Below are positions 31,969-42,700 of a DNA stretch of 64,000 bases, piece by piece (within the stretch, counting starts at the first letter, position 1; every line of letters begins with the position of its first letter). The notes beneath the pieces are model-generated. The model did no database searches. It was given only the letters and a program-made list of their open reading frames with translations, and had not been told where the DNA came from. Source of the stretch: Amyloporia xantha (taxonomy: Eukaryota; Basidiomycota; Agaricomycetes; Polyporales; Adustoporiaceae); NCBI GenBank assembly GCA_036971615.1, contig JAYKKR010000024.1, positions 558,001-622,000 on the forward strand, read 5' to 3'. The position numbers and the translations under genes were made by a program.

Positions 31969-31982
31969 AAGTGGGTAGGGGG
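31969..31982 (+). other. E2 polypurine tract
   Basis: AAGTGGGTAGGGGG-type purine run directly before LTR2, between the start of antisense gene A (about 300 bp to the left) and the LTR. Confidence 0.7.
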
Positions 31983-33456
31983 TGTATGGAATGGGTATGC
32001 GCTACCCTATGAACGGACGGTAGGGCGGACGAGACAGCGGAACGGAGGAGATGCGATCACGCGGGACAAAGGAGCTCGGCGGAAGCAAGCATGGCATTCG
32101 AACGGAACGACTACAGGACGGAACACTAATCTACGGTCGACAAGTCGATGGGAGCGTCGGGCCCTTCCCCGCCGACGTCAGAGAACGAGCGGTGGCGCGG
32201 GGGACGATAAATAGTCTCCCGGTGGTAACGGAAATCCTCCTCCGCAGGGGTACGGGCCCGCGAGGGACCTCCCTCCCGACGTCCTCCCCTCCCTCCCAGA
32301 GCATGAGCGGCAACACGGATCGAGTGCTCTAGGTCTTCGAACGCCCGCGGATAGGGACGCATATGGTCCAAAGTGTCCGAGAACTGGCGGGCGACAAGTT
32401 CGAGCCGTTCTAAAGCTTCATCGGTATGTTCCTCGGCGATGCGGGGAGGGGTCCAGAAGGCCTCTTCCGTGTACAACGGGAGGGGAGGCGGAGTACCAGC
32501 TTCGTCCCGCTGCGCATTGGAACGAACCTCGTCGGGGCTCCAGGCGATCCCAGGATAGGGGACTGCACCGCGATGGCTCAGGGAGGAGCGGAAGATCGAG
32601 TCGATGTAGTGGACGAGCTCGCGGAGGGTGACGAAGGCAGTGAGCGGAGGGAGCGTGAGGTTCCCCGCGGCTATGGCTTGGGCTCGAGCTTCATAGGCAA
32701 GGCGCTGCGGGACGGGACGTGAGGGGAAGGAAAGAGAAGTAAAAGAGAAGGTGGACAAACCAGCAGCCAGCGCACTCCGTGCGCCCAGGCAAGCCAAGCA
32801 GCCGGATCGGAAGGGCGGAATGAAGGCTCAACAATGCACTCAGCGCGAAGCACGTCTACGAGGAGGAGGTAGCGGCGGACGTGGAGGGAACCGATGGGGT
32901 CGGTGGGTTCGGCAGGCTCAGACATGGCGAATGAGGCGAAGGGAGGGAAGAACGCGCGGAAGGAGGATAAGTAAGTCAGGGGAAGAGTCGGAGGGGAGGT
33001 AGCGGGAGGTAGCGGGAGGAAGCGGGAGGGAGAGTGACGTGGCAGCGCACGCGGGACGAGGTATATATGAGGAAGGGGGACGAGGCGGAAGGGGCATCTA
33101 CCATCTGGTACGAGCTGCGACTGGGACTTTGACTTTCACGCGACCGGGTTTTCTTGCTCAGCGGAGCTACACTGCGTTTTACTTCTACGAGAGGGCGAGC
33201 AAGCGGCTTGACCCATTTTACTGCGATTCGGGATATCTACTGCGTACTTAGGACTGCGACTGCGACTTGACTGGGATAGCACACATAGAGCGCCCCCCAT
33301 ATACCTACGAGTCTCTAGCTCAATCAATTCTTTTCTCTCTTGCTCATCCTCCGTGCCAGACGCTGCGAACATCTTCACTCCTCTTCCCCTTCGACTCTTT
33401 GATCTGTTCCTTCCAGGTGTGCTTATCGCACAGCGGGAGGAGCACCAAGCCTTACA
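31983..33456 (+). repeat. E2 3' LTR (LTR2)
   Basis: Starts TGTATGG (one change from TGTAAGG) and ends CTTACA. Closer to the LTR at 35554 than to LTR1. Followed at 33457 by Plavaka coding sequence. Confidence 0.85.
32126..32925 (-). CDS. E2 antisense U3 gene (in LTR2), 242 aa
   Basis: Same two-exon structure as in LTR1 (32925-32776 and 32704-32126, intron of 71 nt). Differences from the LTR1 copy are few and mostly conservative: A to T and P to S near the start of exon 2's open frame, VTEER to IAEEH, DRM to DHM, I to V. The frame is intact with no stop. That two copies differing at dozens of DNA positions both keep the frame is mild evidence of constraint. No known domain. Confidence 0.6.
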
Positions 33457-33532
33457 ACGGTGTGCTCGGCGCACACCATTGAATACATTTCCGTTCGAGA
33501 TGTAAAGAGGGTAGTAGTCTGTCTGCCCTGTG
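33457..33532 (-). pseudogene. Plavaka transposase, internal piece
   Basis: Reads, leftward, TGQTDYYPLYISNGNVFNG and VRRAH, the block that in Plavaka proteins follows GSDKTTVSVA. It is separated from that preceding block (now near 34320) by the inverted-repeat element 33533-34314, and cut on the other side by LTR2 of E2. The rest of the transposase C-terminal half is not in the window. Confidence 0.8.
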
Positions 33533-33639
33533 GCATCAGCACTTTTGCATATTCCTGACACCCTGACAGCCCTGACATAATTTCGTCAGGCTGTCAGAGC
33601 CGTCAGGCCACAGGGACATTAGTTTAAAACCAAATATAA

Positions 33640-33740
33640 TAAGGAAAATAAAATGCACTCATACAGAATTGAACCCCAAGACTTAGACAAACAAGAAGTA
33701 AACATTAAGTATGACCACTACACCACAAGACCATAAATAG
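33640..33740 (-). repeat. tRNA-like head, left arm
   Basis: Box A TGGTGTAGTGG at 33725-33715 and box B GGTTCAATTCT at 33675-33665 (minus strand), 39 nt apart, then GCATTTTATTTTC. The sequence does not fold as a convincing tRNA and lacks a clear anticodon arm, so it is read as a tRNA-derived SINE head. Confidence 0.6.
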
Positions 33741-34048
33741 ATTGAACTACTTAAACATTATGCTCTGAAGTTTCTCCAAGGGTTTCAATCTATTTGGACT
33801 TCAACAAATTTCGACTTTTTGACTTCTTTTATATTGAGTCAAATGAAGCCAGATTAGGGAAATACCAATTCAGATACAGACCTATGCAATGCTGATTATC
33901 TTCAAAACAATGTCAAATAGTATTGCATAGACTCCACCATTATAATATATCAGGTTGCATGTAATTCCAAGCCTTGTTAGAGTGCACATATTTGAAGACC
34001 CTTGGGGATTAATTATGATATATTAATTAAATAGTTAGCTTTAAAGAA

Positions 34049-34135
34049 GCTGTTATGGTGTAGTGGTTATGTTGCACTCATACTTATCATATATATTAAT
34101 GCATGAGTTCAATTCCTGTGAATGGCATTTTATTT
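34049..34135 (+). repeat. tRNA-like head, right arm
   Basis: Box A TGGTGTAGTGG at 34056-34066 and box B AGTTCAATTCC at 34106-34116, then GGCATTTTATTTTC, the same tail start as the left arm. It points away from the left head. Confidence 0.6.
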
Positions 34136-34314
34136 TCAGAGTTTTAGTTAGTTCTCTGACAAACACTGACAACCCTGAGCATCCTGACGGGTTTTCTCTG
34201 ATGGAGTATCTAACCCAAACTGACAGCTGGTGTCCTGACATCCCTGACAGGTCCTGAAAGGCCCTGACAAGCCGTTTGTCAGGGCTGTCAGGGCATTTGC
34301 AGAAGTTCTGATGC

Positions 34315-35322
34315 GGCAACCGAAACCGTGGTCTTGTCACTACCCAGAATGACTGGAACAAACATTGCGCCATGTGTCTCTGCATCTTCGGCGATCTTGT
34401 CCTGAGGATCACGGTCAATATATAGAAATCGTTGCTATGAGCGAAACATTGCATACAGCTTGGCGCCATGCCCAGTTGCCTGACATCAGGTTTGTATACT
34501 GATGTTTGCCTTCTGAATCGAATTCTCGATATGGCGCCGTATCAAACTCACCGTTGAAGTCAACATTACCTAACATGTTCAAGGTCATGGCACGAGGATC
34601 ACGAAACCAGATTTCGTGCTCGGCAGTCATCCAAGTTGGAATCTCACCGTCAGGACGAGGTCCAGTATATCGCACGGTGAACGACTGCCACGGAACACCA
34701 CCAAGAGGAGTAGAATCGATTACGGCATGCAAGTCCTTGAAATCCGCGAATGGAGGAGAGCGTGCATCTCGTAACACTGAGGCTGCCCAGAGATCCATAA
34801 GAGTGTTGATTTTGGTCTGTGGTATCTGAGTGATCTTGAACATGAACTCGGCCATCTCAAATTCAATTCGACTACGATAAGGAGTCCAGTCTTGCGGATC
34901 AGCCTCCGTCCGCGGCGGAGGCTGTGATCCCGGAGGTAGATACACGCCATCTGTAGTGCAAGGACGGCCTGTTTTCTTATTTTAGCTTTCTATCCTCAGG
35001 ACTACTGGTATGGCATTGAAGCATTGAACATACCATCTATTAGCGGGTGGATTCGCCGATGCAAGCTGTTCATTTTGTGTGCCTGAGACCGCGAGGGGTG
35101 AATATCTTCATTCTGGAGCAGGTGATCATCGGGCTGAGGTAGCACTGCATTCTGTGTCGAGGATATGACTGTCGCAGGGCCTGCTGGGTGCTGCAGGACA
35201 CAATGTGCTGAATTATAGTGCTGGGTGCGTCCAGAACTATTCCGGAAGGACCGGGGACAGGAGGGACACTGAAAACGGAGTGCGGCATGCTTCCGCCGTG
35301 TTTGGACGAGATTGATTGGCAT
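34315..35322 (-). pseudogene. Plavaka transposase, N-terminal part
   Basis: Exon 35322-35034 has a C2H2 finger (CPSCPRSFRNSSGRTQHYNS) at its start, the usual N-terminus of Plavaka proteins, then HPLID. An intron of 65 nt (35033-34969) joins in phase to GRPCTTDGVYLPPGSQPPP and the body: WTPYRSRIEFEMAEFMF, FADFKDLHAVID, LMSGNWAWRQA. A second intron of about 54 nt leads to DKIAEDAETHGAMFVPVILG and SDKTTVSVA, where the foldback element interrupts. Plavaka belongs to the CACTA/EnSpm superfamily of DNA transposons and is common in agaricomycetes. The transposase catalytic core lies beyond the break and is lost here. Whether the ATG at 35322 is the true start is unsure. Confidence 0.85.
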
Positions 35323-35553
35323 TGCGGTGTTGAGCTGGAGCTAAAGCAGTGTATGCCGAGAGTATATTCAATTCAAAGCAAGTGTCAAAGTATGATAATC
35401 ACAAATATTACACAGTAGAGGGGGCAGTGCTAGAAGAGAAATTTGACCAAGTCTGCACCTATGCGTGACAGCGAGGAACCATGCGCACGGGCCAGGTAGG
35501 GTGTGATCGGAAAATTGTTCAGTATCGCCATGTGGATACTTTACCAAGCTCGC

Positions 35554-37026
35554 TGTAAGGAATGAGTATGCGCTACCCTATGAACGGATGGTAGGGCGGA
35601 CGAGACAGCGGAACGGAGGAGATGCGATCACGCGGGACAAAGGAGCTCGGCGGAAGCAAGCATGGCATTCGAACGGAACGACTACAGGACGGAACACTAA
35701 TCTACGGTCGACAAGTCGATGGGAGCGTCGGGCCCTTCCCCGCCGACGTCAGAGAACGAGCGGTGGCGCGGGGACGATAAATAGTCTCCCGGTGGTAACG
35801 GAAATCCTCCTCCGCAGGGGTACGGGCCCGCGAGGGACCTCCCTCCCGACGTCCTCCCCTCCCTCCCAGAGCATGAGCGGCAACACGGATCGAGTGCTCT
35901 AGGTCTTCGAACGCCCGCGGATAGGGACGCATATGGTCCAAAGTGTCCGAGAACTGGCGGGCGACAAGTTCGAGCCGTTCTAAAGCTTCATCGGTATGTT
36001 CCTCGGCGATGCGGGGAGGGGTCCAGAAGGCCTCTTCCGTGTACAACGGGAGGGGAGGCGGAGTACCAGCTTCGTCCCGCTGCGCATTGGAACGAACCTC
36101 GTCGGGGCTCCAGGCGATCCCAGGATAGGGGACTGCACCGCAATGGCTCAGGGAGGAGCAGAAGATCGAGTCGATGTAGTGGACGAGCTCGCGGAGGGTG
36201 ACGAAGGCAGTGAGCGGAGGGAGCGTGAGGTTCCCCGCGGCTATGGCTTGGGCTCGAGCCTCATAGGCAAGGCGCTGCGGGACGGGACGTGAGGGGAAGG
36301 AAAGAGAAGTAAAAGAGAAGGTGGACAAACCAGCAGCCAGCGCACTCCGTGCGCCCAGGCAAGCCAAGCAGCCGGATCGGAAGGGCGGAACGAAGGCTCA
36401 ACAATGCACTCAGCGCGAAGCACGTCTACGAGGAGGAGGTAGCGGCGGACGTGGAGGGAACCGATGGGGTCGGTGGGTTCGGCAGGCTCAGACATGGCGA
36501 ATGAGGCGAAGGGAGGGGAGAGCGCGCGGAAGGAGGATAAGTAAGTCAGGGGAAGAGTCGGAGGGGAGGCAGCGGGAGGTAGCGGGAGGAAGCGGGAGGG
36601 AGAGTGACGTGGCAGCGCACGCGGGACGAGGTATATATGAGGAAGGGGGACGAGGCGGAGGGGGATCTACCATCTGGTACGAGCTGCGACTGGGATTTTG
36701 ACTTTCACGCGACCGGGTTTTTCTTGCTCAGCGGAGCTACACTGCGTTTTACTTCTACGAGAGGGCGAGCAAGCGGCTTGACCCATTTTACTGCGATCCG
36801 GGATATCTACTGCGTACTTAGGACTGCGACTGCGACTTGACTGGGATAGCACACATAGAGCATCCCCCATATACCTACGAGTCTCTAGCTCAATCAATTC
36901 TTTTCTCTCTTGCTCATCCTCCGTGCCAGACGCTGCGAACGTCTTCACTCCCCTTCCCCTTCGACTCATTGATCTGTTCCTTCCAGGTGTGCTTATCGCA
37001 CAGCGGGAGGAGCACCAAGCCTTACA
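35554..37026 (+). repeat. E2 LTR (LTR3) of a second, truncated copy
   Basis: 1473 bp, TGTAAGG...CTTACA, close to LTR2. Preceded by CTCGC. Followed by the same AGTGGAGCCCAC leader as LTR1, so it is the 5' LTR of another E2 copy. Confidence 0.85.
35696..36495 (-). pseudogene. E2 antisense U3 gene in LTR3, frameshifted near the end
   Basis: Same exons as in LTR1 and LTR2 (start 36495), but a single G missing from a G-run near 35772 shifts the frame in the last 25 or so codons, so the C-terminal PIDLSTVD is replaced. The remainder is conserved. Confidence 0.55.
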
Positions 37027-37326
37027 AGTGGAGCCCACTGCGAGGGGGAATCTTATAGTTCGAAGACTTCGTTCGCGCACCATCGCCGTGCCGGACCGTA
37101 CTCTACAGCAAGAACTTCTCTTAGCCCAGAACAGTCCTATCTCCCCCTGACTAGATCTCGACTTTCCTCACTTTCCCCTCCGACCGGCCGCGTTCGACGA
37201 CTCGGACTCGGATAACCCTTTCGACGTCAGAATCCCTCCCTTCCGGTCACAAAGCAACACGCGCTCCGTATCCCTCGAACATCCTTCGCCTCCGCTCCAT
37301 TCCCCAGTAAACCACGAGCCACCGGC
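37027..37326 (+). mobile_element. E2 internal 5' fragment
   Basis: 300 bp of leader colinear with 22546-22845, ending abruptly at ACCGGC where E3 begins. The rest of this E2 copy is not found on the far side of E3. Confidence 0.8.
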
Positions 37327-38385
37327 TGTTATGGATATCGTGATTAGTCTCCTTTTAAGACCGAGACCACTGGTGTGCAGCTCGGTCCCCAACTAACGGG
37401 TAGTCCTTCACTACCTGTCCAAGACCTAACGGAACGCCGGTATCAGCCAACCCTCTTGCTTCGCGTGTGAGACCGCGTCTCGTTTAGGAAAGTGACTCAG
37501 TAACCTATCCCGCTGGAACTCTCGAATTACTTTCCCTAGCGAAAGCGGATCTCAGGGACCCACAAACGCCTACAGAGAACGCAAGATACCGAATCCCGTG
37601 AAACCCACGAGGACCGGTACTTCGAGCCGAGTAAGGAGATACGGGCCGGTCTTGCATAAGGCTTGCTCGAGACCGAAGCAAGACCGAAGGATGACCGAGG
37701 GAGGCCACTCTAGGACGGCAGGTAATGGTGCGGTCTCACTTAGGATCCCATGCGGTGAAGTAAGAACAATAGGAGCATAGGTATAAGGCTGTGTACAATA
37801 GCTTGTAGGATACGGCGTGTTAAGGAACCTTCTAGCATATCTCACTTGTATTTAAGAAGACCAACGGTCTTCGGTTTCGAGCAATCCACTTTACCCTTAA
37901 AGCTCTTAGCACAACGAGACCTAGTCTCCTTCAATTACTATTGTAGATCTTACCATAGCTACGCGCTGGTAAAACGATCTATCCCAGACTTGACAAGCTA
38001 CTTATAGCTTCGCGCTAAGTAGTGGACTTCGGTATTGCCCTGCGCTACCTAAGTCCTTGGTCTGGCAACAATACTTGCGAAGGAATTGAGTTATCTTGTA
38101 ATAAGAAGTCTTTACTCTTTACCTCAAACTTATCACTGTGTGCGCTCCAAGCGGTATCGCCTTAAGACGGTCTTAAGCCTACGACCTTCGGTCTTAATCG
38201 ATACCAATCAAACTTACTGTCTTCAAGCTCTAAGACCTTTTGGTCTTACGTTACTTACTCGGTATATCGGTATTAAACCTCTGAAGACTACTTGAGTCTT
38301 CGCTTCAAACCCATAAGTATTTCCATCTCTATCTATTACTACTGATATACAAGCTTAGGTACTAGTATTACCCTAGTTCTTAACA
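37327..38385 (+). repeat. E3 5' LTR
   Basis: 1059 bp, TGTTATGG...CTTAACA. Contains nine CGGTCT/AGACCG hexamers. The sequence after it, TTGGTGGACATTCAG, includes the TGG of a tRNA-type primer-binding site; the tRNA was not identified. Confidence 0.9.
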
Positions 38386-38461
38386 TTGGTGGACATTCAG
38401 AGGAGACTTTTCCTTTGAATAAAGTTACTCACATTTCGTTCGCTTTAAGCTTCACTAACAG

Positions 38462-39793
38462 ATGTCTTTTGTCACTCTAGAGCACGAGGACGCCGCCTCT
38501 AGTAATCCCGGCCCTCAAGACCGCGATGAACCGGCAGATCACCCTCTTCCAGCTTCTCCCCCTAGGAGAACTAACTCAGAAGATGAGGAAGATTTCATTG
38601 ATCAATCGCTATTCGATACCGAGCTCGCTCCAGTGCAGGGAGGAAAACCAGTGGACTCGGTCTACTTCTCCAATGTCAGCTCGGTCACTCTGGAATTTCC
38701 AATCACTAATGCACTTCGCGACCTTGCTAACGTTGACGGTCCACTAGGAACCATCTTCGGTCGCAGATACGACGCAACCCTACTGGCACAAGAGTATCTG
38801 AAGCGCGCTCCCTATACTCTCCCCGAGGGCTACGACGGAACGCATCTATCCAGGACTGAAAGTCGGTATTGGCGTCGAGAAATCGATCTGCTCGATCAAA
38901 TCTTACAGAATCCCGTCCTTTACTCTGCAGAGGGCGGTATTGTCGGAGTATGCCCAGACCTTATCTTGTATAACAAACTTAACGGTTTGCTTGGAAAGCT
39001 CACTTATACTTACGGAAACCGTATTCAAGCCTGCGGTGTTCCTCCTCCTCCCTTTCCTAAATTCGACAAGGTTGGTCTATCTAAGGAAATTGTTTATTCG
39101 GTTAATGATTTCCAGATCTTGGGAGTCGCATACCGAGCAGAGGTCGAGACCTTCCTATTATTCTTAGCTAGGGTTTTAGGGATTCGTCAGAAAATCATTC
39201 CTGATGAGGATGAAGACGAGGCGCCCCCTCGAGTACCTAGTCGGCACAGTAACGCGTCCATCCCAAACGCTAGACCGACGACTCCAGTAACGGCTCCTGC
39301 GGTCTCATCTACCCTTCGAAGAACTCCTATCACCAACCGACCAAGACCGCCGCATATGGCAGGAAATACAAGACCGACTGCGACTGCTCCCACCGAAACT
39401 GATCAAGTTCCTCACGAAAACGAGGCTGAAGACCCGCCGCAAGACGAGGATCAAGACCCGACTACCAGGATTCCCGGAATGAGGGAGAAGGCTAAGAAGA
39501 AGAGAGCTGAACCCGCTCGTCACGGTCGCCGAATTACAGAGTTGTTCGGTAAGGGGGGGATTCCACGTATGAGAAGGTTCCCTGGTGATGATCCTAGCGA
39601 TCCTTCAGATTCTTCAGACGATGGAAAACCGACTGGACCTCCGAAGAAACCGGCAGGTCCTATTCCTCCAAAGCGAAACCGAAGAACCCGGATTCAGACA
39701 GCGAGGACGCGAAACCCGCTGAGGTACCTAGGTTTGACCTTAAACTTAAAATCGATGTCGTACCAACATGGGACGGAGACACTGAGACTCTAG
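38462..39793 (+). CDS. gag: E3 ORF1, Gag N-terminal part
   Basis: 443 residues from the first good ATG after the LTR. The N-terminus is acidic and proline-rich; the middle is helical (YWRREIDLLDQILQNPVLYS, YNKLNGLLGKLTYTYGNRIQ); the C-terminal third is lysine/arginine-rich and disordered-looking. It has no knuckle. The next ORF, at -1, carries the capsid-like and knuckle parts and is already open from about 39660, so the two overlap by over 130 nt. Either a -1 shift joins them or an indel near 39650 split a single Gag. It precedes the main Gag-Pol as in related elements where a long N-terminal extension is seen. Confidence 0.7.
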   Translation: MSFVTLEHEDAASSNPGPQDRDEPADHPLPASPPRRTNSEDEEDFIDQSLFDTELAPVQGGKPVDSVYFSNVSSVTLEFPITNALRDLANVDGPLGTIFGRRYDATLLAQEYLKRAPYTLPEGYDGTHLSRTESRYWRREIDLLDQILQNPVLYSAEGGIVGVCPDLILYNKLNGLLGKLTYTYGNRIQACGVPPPPFPKFDKVGLSKEIVYSVNDFQILGVAYRAEVETFLLFLARVLGIRQKIIPDEDEDEAPPRVPSRHSNASIPNARPTTPVTAPAVSSTLRRTPITNRPRPPHMAGNTRPTATAPTETDQVPHENEAEDPPQDEDQDPTTRIPGMREKAKKKRAEPARHGRRITELFGKGGIPRMRRFPGDDPSDPSDSSDDGKPTGPPKKPAGPIPPKRNRRTRIQTARTRNPLRYLGLTLNLKSMSYQHGTETLRL

Positions 39794-42700
39794 CTCGATG
39801 GATTATGAAGGTCAATCAAATAGCGGAAGGATCTTCTATGATAGCCAAACAGTTAGGGTCAGTCGTTCCCCGTCGACTTCGGTCTCACGCTGAGAATTGG
39901 TACTTTTCACTCCCGGGTTATGAACGAGAACGTATTCAGAAAGGATGGACTTCCCTGCGAAAGGCTATTGGGAAACACTACATGAACAAAGCCTGGTTAG
40001 ACCGACAAAAGTCTAAAGCCAATCGCGCTCGGTATCGCGACAGCGGTAACCACAGGGAATTACCTTCTGAATATTATATACGAAAGCTGGAGTTATTGGA
40101 GTTCGTATACGATTACACCGAAACCGAGCTGGTTGGTGAAATCCTGGATGGAGCCCCGGTCATGTGGAACACGGTTCTTTCTCCCCATCTGTATGCTAAG
40201 GTAGTCGATCTTCAGAACGCTATCAAGTATTACGAGGAAACCCTTGTTGGTCTTGGAACTGATTCTAAGGAACCATTAAAACCTTCCTTTGAAGACCGAC
40301 GAAACCGATTCAGGGATTCACGTTCCAATGCCGCTGATTCCTCCGCTCCTAGCCGGTCTCCACCCAAGTTCCCTCGAGACGATTCCAACCGGTCTAAACT
40401 TCGTAAGACTCCGCAGGAACTAGGCAAGCGACCTTGTCGTCACTGTGATAGTCCTTTCCATTGGGACAATGAGTGTAAACACGCTCGACAAGGCCAGCGG
40501 TTTGCTCGCACCAATTACATTCAGCTTTCCGAAGAGGAACTACGTGCGGAAGAGGAATATGAGATTGCTTACTTAGGATTGTCGGATGTAGAGTCTGAGA
40601 CCGAGCAGGATTTTCATGAATCCCTCCAGTCTACCGAACCCTCTGTATATCTTGCTCAGCCTAGCAAGACCGAAGCAGTAGGTAAGGCCCTGGAGGGAGA
40701 GACAGTCCCCTCGGCTACTCCGGAGTCCAAATCAGTCACGGTTTATAGTGCCCGCCCCGCTCCTCCTCCCCTTCGACGGAGTCGCAGGCTCGCTACTAAA
40801 AATCTTCGATCTCTCTTCCAAGGACCGGTCTCTCTAGACAATCAACCGGTCTTAGAGCTTCGCAAACACCTCGCTCGACCACCCGGATGCTCTTTTCTGG
40901 GATCTAAAGCTACCAAGGCCCGCGGATTCCTAGGGGATCGAGAGGTAGAAATGCAGGATATAATCATCGACTCGGGTTCAGATATCACTCTTATCTCTGC
41001 CAGATGTCTCGAAGAGATGGTCCACCCTCCTAAGATCAAAGCGGGACAGAAGATCAACTTAGTGCAGGTCACTGGCCGCGCTAAGATTTCTGGCTACGTT
41101 CCTATTGACTTGATCTTCAAGACCGAAGACCGATCCATTAAAATGAATGTCGAAGCTTATGTGGTCAAAGGAATGACTACTCCTTTCATTTTAGGCAACG
41201 ACTTCGCGGATCAGTATTCTCTATCGGTCTTAAGGCAGGACGGTAAGACCGCGATTCAGTTTGCGGACACAGGAATTTCCTTGGAAGTAGAGAATTCGAC
41301 TTCTTCACTTACCGATGATCATGGCCAAGCCTTCAAGGTATTCATAGGATCGCGAGACCGCACGGGGAGGACAAGACTACATAAGAGGAATCAACGGCGA
41401 AAGCGACAACAGCGCTCTCGGTCTCAAGATAATCTAGTCCGAGCTAAGCAGATGGTTATCATTCCGCCAGAATCCTCTAAGCTAGTACCAGTCTACGCGC
41501 CATTCGAAGACAACTTGAAGTCATTATTTGTAGAACGGTCTTTTCAAACGCATAAGAATATGGAGGATGTATTCGCTACCACGGACTCATTCATCTCCTC
41601 GGAAAGACCGGCTCTACACGTCGCCAACTTCAGTAAGCACCCTATGATCATTCCTGCTGGGCAACTTCTTGGAAAGGCTTTCGATCCCGATAAATGGCTA
41701 GACCGACCTGAGGGAATGGGCAAGACCGCCTTAGCCAAGGCGGCATCCCACGCTAGGTTTATACGTTTATTAATGGAAAGTAACGGATCCATAGATGTGC
41801 TTAGCCACTTGGCCCAAGGTCAAACGGTCTCAAGCACTGTCCAAGACCTGATCACTAGTCGAGGAAAGGATACTGTAGAAGACCCTTCCTCTACGGAACC
41901 ATTAGAGGGAGGACCCAAGACCGGGGAGCCCCCAGAGGAGATTATTGACGAGTCTCAACTCCTCAAGGAGGTCGACTTCAGTAGTCACGTATCGGATTCT
42001 CAGCGATCGGTTCTGGAACAGGTGGTTTTAAAGCATAAGTTAGCCTTCAGCCTGAATGGACGATTAGGGCATTACAACGCCAAGGTCGAGGTACCGTTAA
42101 AACCGAACTCTACTCCGGTCTCTCTCCCTCCCTTTCCTTCGTCCCCGGCTAAACGAGAAGTTATGGACAAACAGATGGATGCTTGGCTGGAATTAGGAGT
42201 GATCGAACCCTCCAAAAGTCCATGGGGTGCGCCTGCATTCATAGTATACCGGAACGGGAAACCTAGGATGGTTATTGATTTTCGAAAGCTCAATGACCAA
42301 GTAATACCGGATGAGTTCCCTCTGCCCAAGCAGGAGGATATCTTACAGGCTCTTACGGGTGCGCAATGGTTATCCACCCTCGACGCTCTCTCTGGTTTCA
42401 CTCAATTAGAAATGGCAGATAAGGATAAGGAGAAAACCGCTTTTCGCACTCATCGCGGTCTTCACCAATTCCGACGTATGCCTTTCGGTTTCAGAAACGG
42501 TCCTAGTGTTTTTCAAAGAGTAATGCAGAACATTTTGGCACCTTTCCTATGGATATTTGCGCTGGTATATATCGACGACATCGTGGTATATTCTACTTCA
42601 TTCGAGGACCACGTTAAGCACCTCAATTCGGTCTTCCTTGCTATAGAACAAGCCGGTATAACCCTCTCTCCAGGAAAATGTCATTTAGCCTATCAATCAT

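Larger units (their letters stand above)
21070..33456 (+). mobile_element. E2: Ty3/gypsy element with antisense accessory genes
   Basis: 12.4 kb between LTRs of about 1475 bp with TGTA...TACA ends. The plus strand encodes gag (zinc knuckle), protease, RT, RNase H and integrase across several frames. Two multi-exon genes run on the opposite strand between integrase and the 3' LTR, and a third lies antisense inside each LTR. The 5' flank (CTCGG, next to phosphoketolase debris) and 3' flank (ACGGT, in a Plavaka gene) do not match, so there is no target duplication. The two LTRs differ by roughly 40 positions by eye, more than LTR2 differs from the LTR at 35554. Ectopic recombination between copies is likely. 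Confidence 0.85.
33533..34314. mobile_element. 782-bp foldback/MITE-like element with two divergent tRNA-like heads
   Basis: Ends are imperfect inverted repeats starting GCATCAG (about 28 bp with few mismatches), followed on both sides by CCCTGACAGCCCTGAC and further CTGACA-type repeats. It interrupts a Plavaka open frame between SVA and TGQT, with GGC on both sides as a possible 3-bp target duplication. The interior is AT-rich. Each arm holds a Pol III type internal promoter pointing outward (next two entries). Either two tRNA-derived SINEs inserted head to head or a MITE that captured a tRNA-derived promoter and became inverted. Confidence 0.65.

Noticed and set aside
34049..34130. Functional tRNA genes at the box A/box B pairs (33640-33740 and 34049-34135)
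   Set aside because: No convincing cloverleaf or anticodon arm, and both sit in mirror-image arms of a repeat that interrupts a transposase gene. Read as tRNA-derived repeat heads.
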